Below are positions 14,185-15,425 of a DNA stretch of 15,425 bases, one piece after another (positions within the stretch are counted from its first letter, which is position 1; each line of letters opens with the position of its first letter). A program made the translations under genes and the position numbers. This DNA is from Campylobacterales bacterium (GTDB lineage Bacteria > Campylobacterota > Campylobacteria > Campylobacterales > Hydrogenimonadaceae). The notes under the pieces were generated by a model. The model did not search any database. It was given only the letters and a program-made list of their open reading frames with translations, and was not told the origin of the DNA. The DNA is taken from assembly GCA_027065635.1 (NCBI GenBank), contig JAMONQ010000049.1, forward strand, positions 1 to 15,425, given 5' to 3'.

Positions 14185-15425
14185 TCACAGATATTGCTCC
14201 GCTATTTTTTTCGCACTTTTGAAGTCCGCTTTGCCGCTGGCGAGCTTGGGCAGCTCCTCTACCCTAAACGCTCGTGACGGCTGCATGATCGGTGCCATCT
14301 CACTCGATTTTATCCGATCCATGACTTCTGCCGGCTCCATCTGTGCCGCATAAAGAAGTATGACGGTTTCTCCCTTTTTCTCATCCGGCAGGTTTACGGC
14401 GACAGCTTCGAAAGAATCGTCGAATATCGCCGCTACCTGCTCCTCGACGCTCCCAAGACTTATCATCTCTCCGCCTATTTTTGCGAAACGGCTGTATCTG
14501 TCTACGATATAGATGAAACCGTCTTTATCGAGATGCCCCTTGTCTCCACTCTTGTAGAAGCGTATGCCGTCGATGGTAGTGAGTACTTCAGCGCTTCTTT
14601 GGGGATCGTTTAGATACCCTTTCATCACCTGTACTCCTCCTACGAGTATATGCCCGTCGCTTCCTGCGGGAAGCTCCTGCATGGTGTCGGGATCTACTAT
14701 CTTGACTACGGTGCCAGGCAGAGGCTGGCCTACGCTCCCAGGTTTATGGCCTGTAATCACCGAGAGGGTATGAGGTTCAAGCGCATCCGGCATATTTACC
14801 GCTACCACAGGAGAAGTCTCCGTCGTACCGTATCCCTCGAAAAGCTCCACGCCGAACCTGGCTTTGAACTCTTTTTGGATTTTAGGTTTGAGCTTTTCGG
14901 CGCCGGCTACGGCCATTCGGATTGTACCGAACATAAGCGGGTGTAGTTTTTTGCTTTTTGTGTATAGCCTGAAGAATGTCGATGTCCCGAATATGATCGT
15001 AGCCCTGTATCGTGCCGCCATCTTTCCGACCGCTACGGCGTCCGTAGGATCGGGAACGCTTGCCATGCCTACTCCTTCGCAAAGCGGCAGCAGGGTCGTT
15101 ACGGTAAGCCCGAAGGAGTGAAATATCGGAAGGGAGTTCAGTATAAGGTCGTCTTCATCGAAGTTGATCATGGCGCTCACTTGCTTGATATTGCCCAGCA
15201 GGTTTTTATGGGTGAGTTCAACGCCTTTTGGAGATCCTTCGCTTCCGCTGCTAAACAGGATGGTCGCCGTCTCCTTTAGCGATGTCGGTTCGAAATGGAT
15301 AAGGCGTATAAGCGGTGCCGGAAGAAGAAGTGCCTGCAGCATGGTTGCAACTCTTTCACCTTTTGTGAACGATGCACCAAGGTGTTCTACATAGTGTGTC
15401 TCCATGCTGATACGAACAAGAGGAT
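14185..15425 (-). CDS. aas: Aas-type acyl-ACP synthetase / acylglycerophosphoethanolamine acyltransferase, 5' end cut by window
   Basis: The visible 412 residues are the C-terminal AMP-binding part of an Aas-like protein; the frame is open through base 15425, so the N-terminus is outside (in E. coli Aas a PlsC-type acyltransferase domain precedes it). An internal ATG at 15405 is unlikely to be the start because the adenylation domain would be incomplete. Motifs are FSSGSEGSPKG (phosphate loop), LPIFHSFGLTVT, VAGAEKL, EGYGTTETSPVV, YKSGDKGHLD, RFAKIGGEMISL and catalytic K in LASGKADF near the end. FHSFGLTV, AGAEKL and FAKIGGEM are characteristic of Aas rather than FadD. It would activate fatty acid onto ACP and may re-acylate lysophospholipid. 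It converges on the AAA gene across a 69-bp gap (14116-14184) in which I see no terminator. Confidence 0.88.
   Translation of the reverse strand, partial: PLVRISMETHYVEHLGASFTKGERVATMLQALLLPAPLIRLIHFEPTSLKETATILFSSGSEGSPKGVELTHKNLLGNIKQVSAMINFDEDDLILNSLPIFHSFGLTVTTLLPLCEGVGMASVPDPTDAVAVGKMAARYRATIIFGTSTFFRLYTKSKKLHPLMFGTIRMAVAGAEKLKPKIQKEFKARFGVELFEGYGTTETSPVVAVNMPDALEPHTLSVITGHKPGSVGQPLPGTVVKIVDPDTMQELPAGSDGHILVGGVQVMKGYLNDPQRSAEVLTTIDGIRFYKSGDKGHLDKDGFIYIVDRYSRFAKIGGEMISLGSVEEQVAAIFDDSFEAVAVNLPDEKKGETVILLYAAQMEPAEVMDRIKSSEMAPIMQPSRAFRVEELPKLASGKADFKSAKKIAEQYL

Noticed and set aside
1..15425. CRISPR array, IS element or prophage
   Set aside because: I saw no regularly spaced repeats, transposase, integrase or phage structural gene; the S24 repressor alone does not make a prophage.

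Overview
The window looks like a chromosomal segment of a Campylobacterota (Epsilonproteobacteria) bacterium of moderate GC. I infer this from the style of the proteins: a Y-family polymerase with a long insertion, a CI/S24-type repressor in place of LexA, a Mut7-C protein and a VolA-like lipase. This was read by eye with no database search, so the phylum is a best guess. Coding density is very high, with several overlapping or abutting genes.

Left region (1-4027). A truncated Y-family DNA polymerase (minus strand) is transcribed away from a LexA/CI-like S24 repressor whose serine-lysine dyad and Ala-Gly cleavage site are intact. The repressor overlaps, by ATGA, a six-TM PAS-GGDEF-EAL cyclic-di-GMP enzyme with all key residues. 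This could be a small DNA-damage regulon tied to second-messenger signalling.

Middle region (4028-7218). A possible 33-residue membrane protein (minus) is followed by a Tas-like aldo/keto reductase, an overlapping Mut7-C zinc-ribbon protein, tRNA-Glu(TTC) on the minus strand, a small lipoprotein and endonuclease IV (nfo). Nfo ends 3 bp from the end of the next, convergent gene.

Right region (7222-15425). This part handles lipids. A VolA/Pla-1-type surface lipase lipoprotein (minus) diverges from a FadL-type fatty-acid porin, which abuts a FadD-like acyl-CoA/acyl-ACP synthetase with no intergenic base. A near-perfect 19-bp palindrome lies between the lipase and fadL. Next come a 75% GC spacer carrying a short copy of the synthetase 3' end, then an AAA+ ATPase under a near-consensus sigma-70 promoter that should give a leaderless mRNA. 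Last is the 3' part of an Aas-type acyl-ACP synthetase (minus), running off the window.

The most interesting reading is a phospholipid-salvage module: VolA releases fatty acid outside the cell, FadL imports it, FadD activates it, and Aas activates or re-acylates. No beta-oxidation gene is visible, so the acyl groups may go into membrane lipid. The second candidate system is the repressor/polymerase/c-di-GMP locus.
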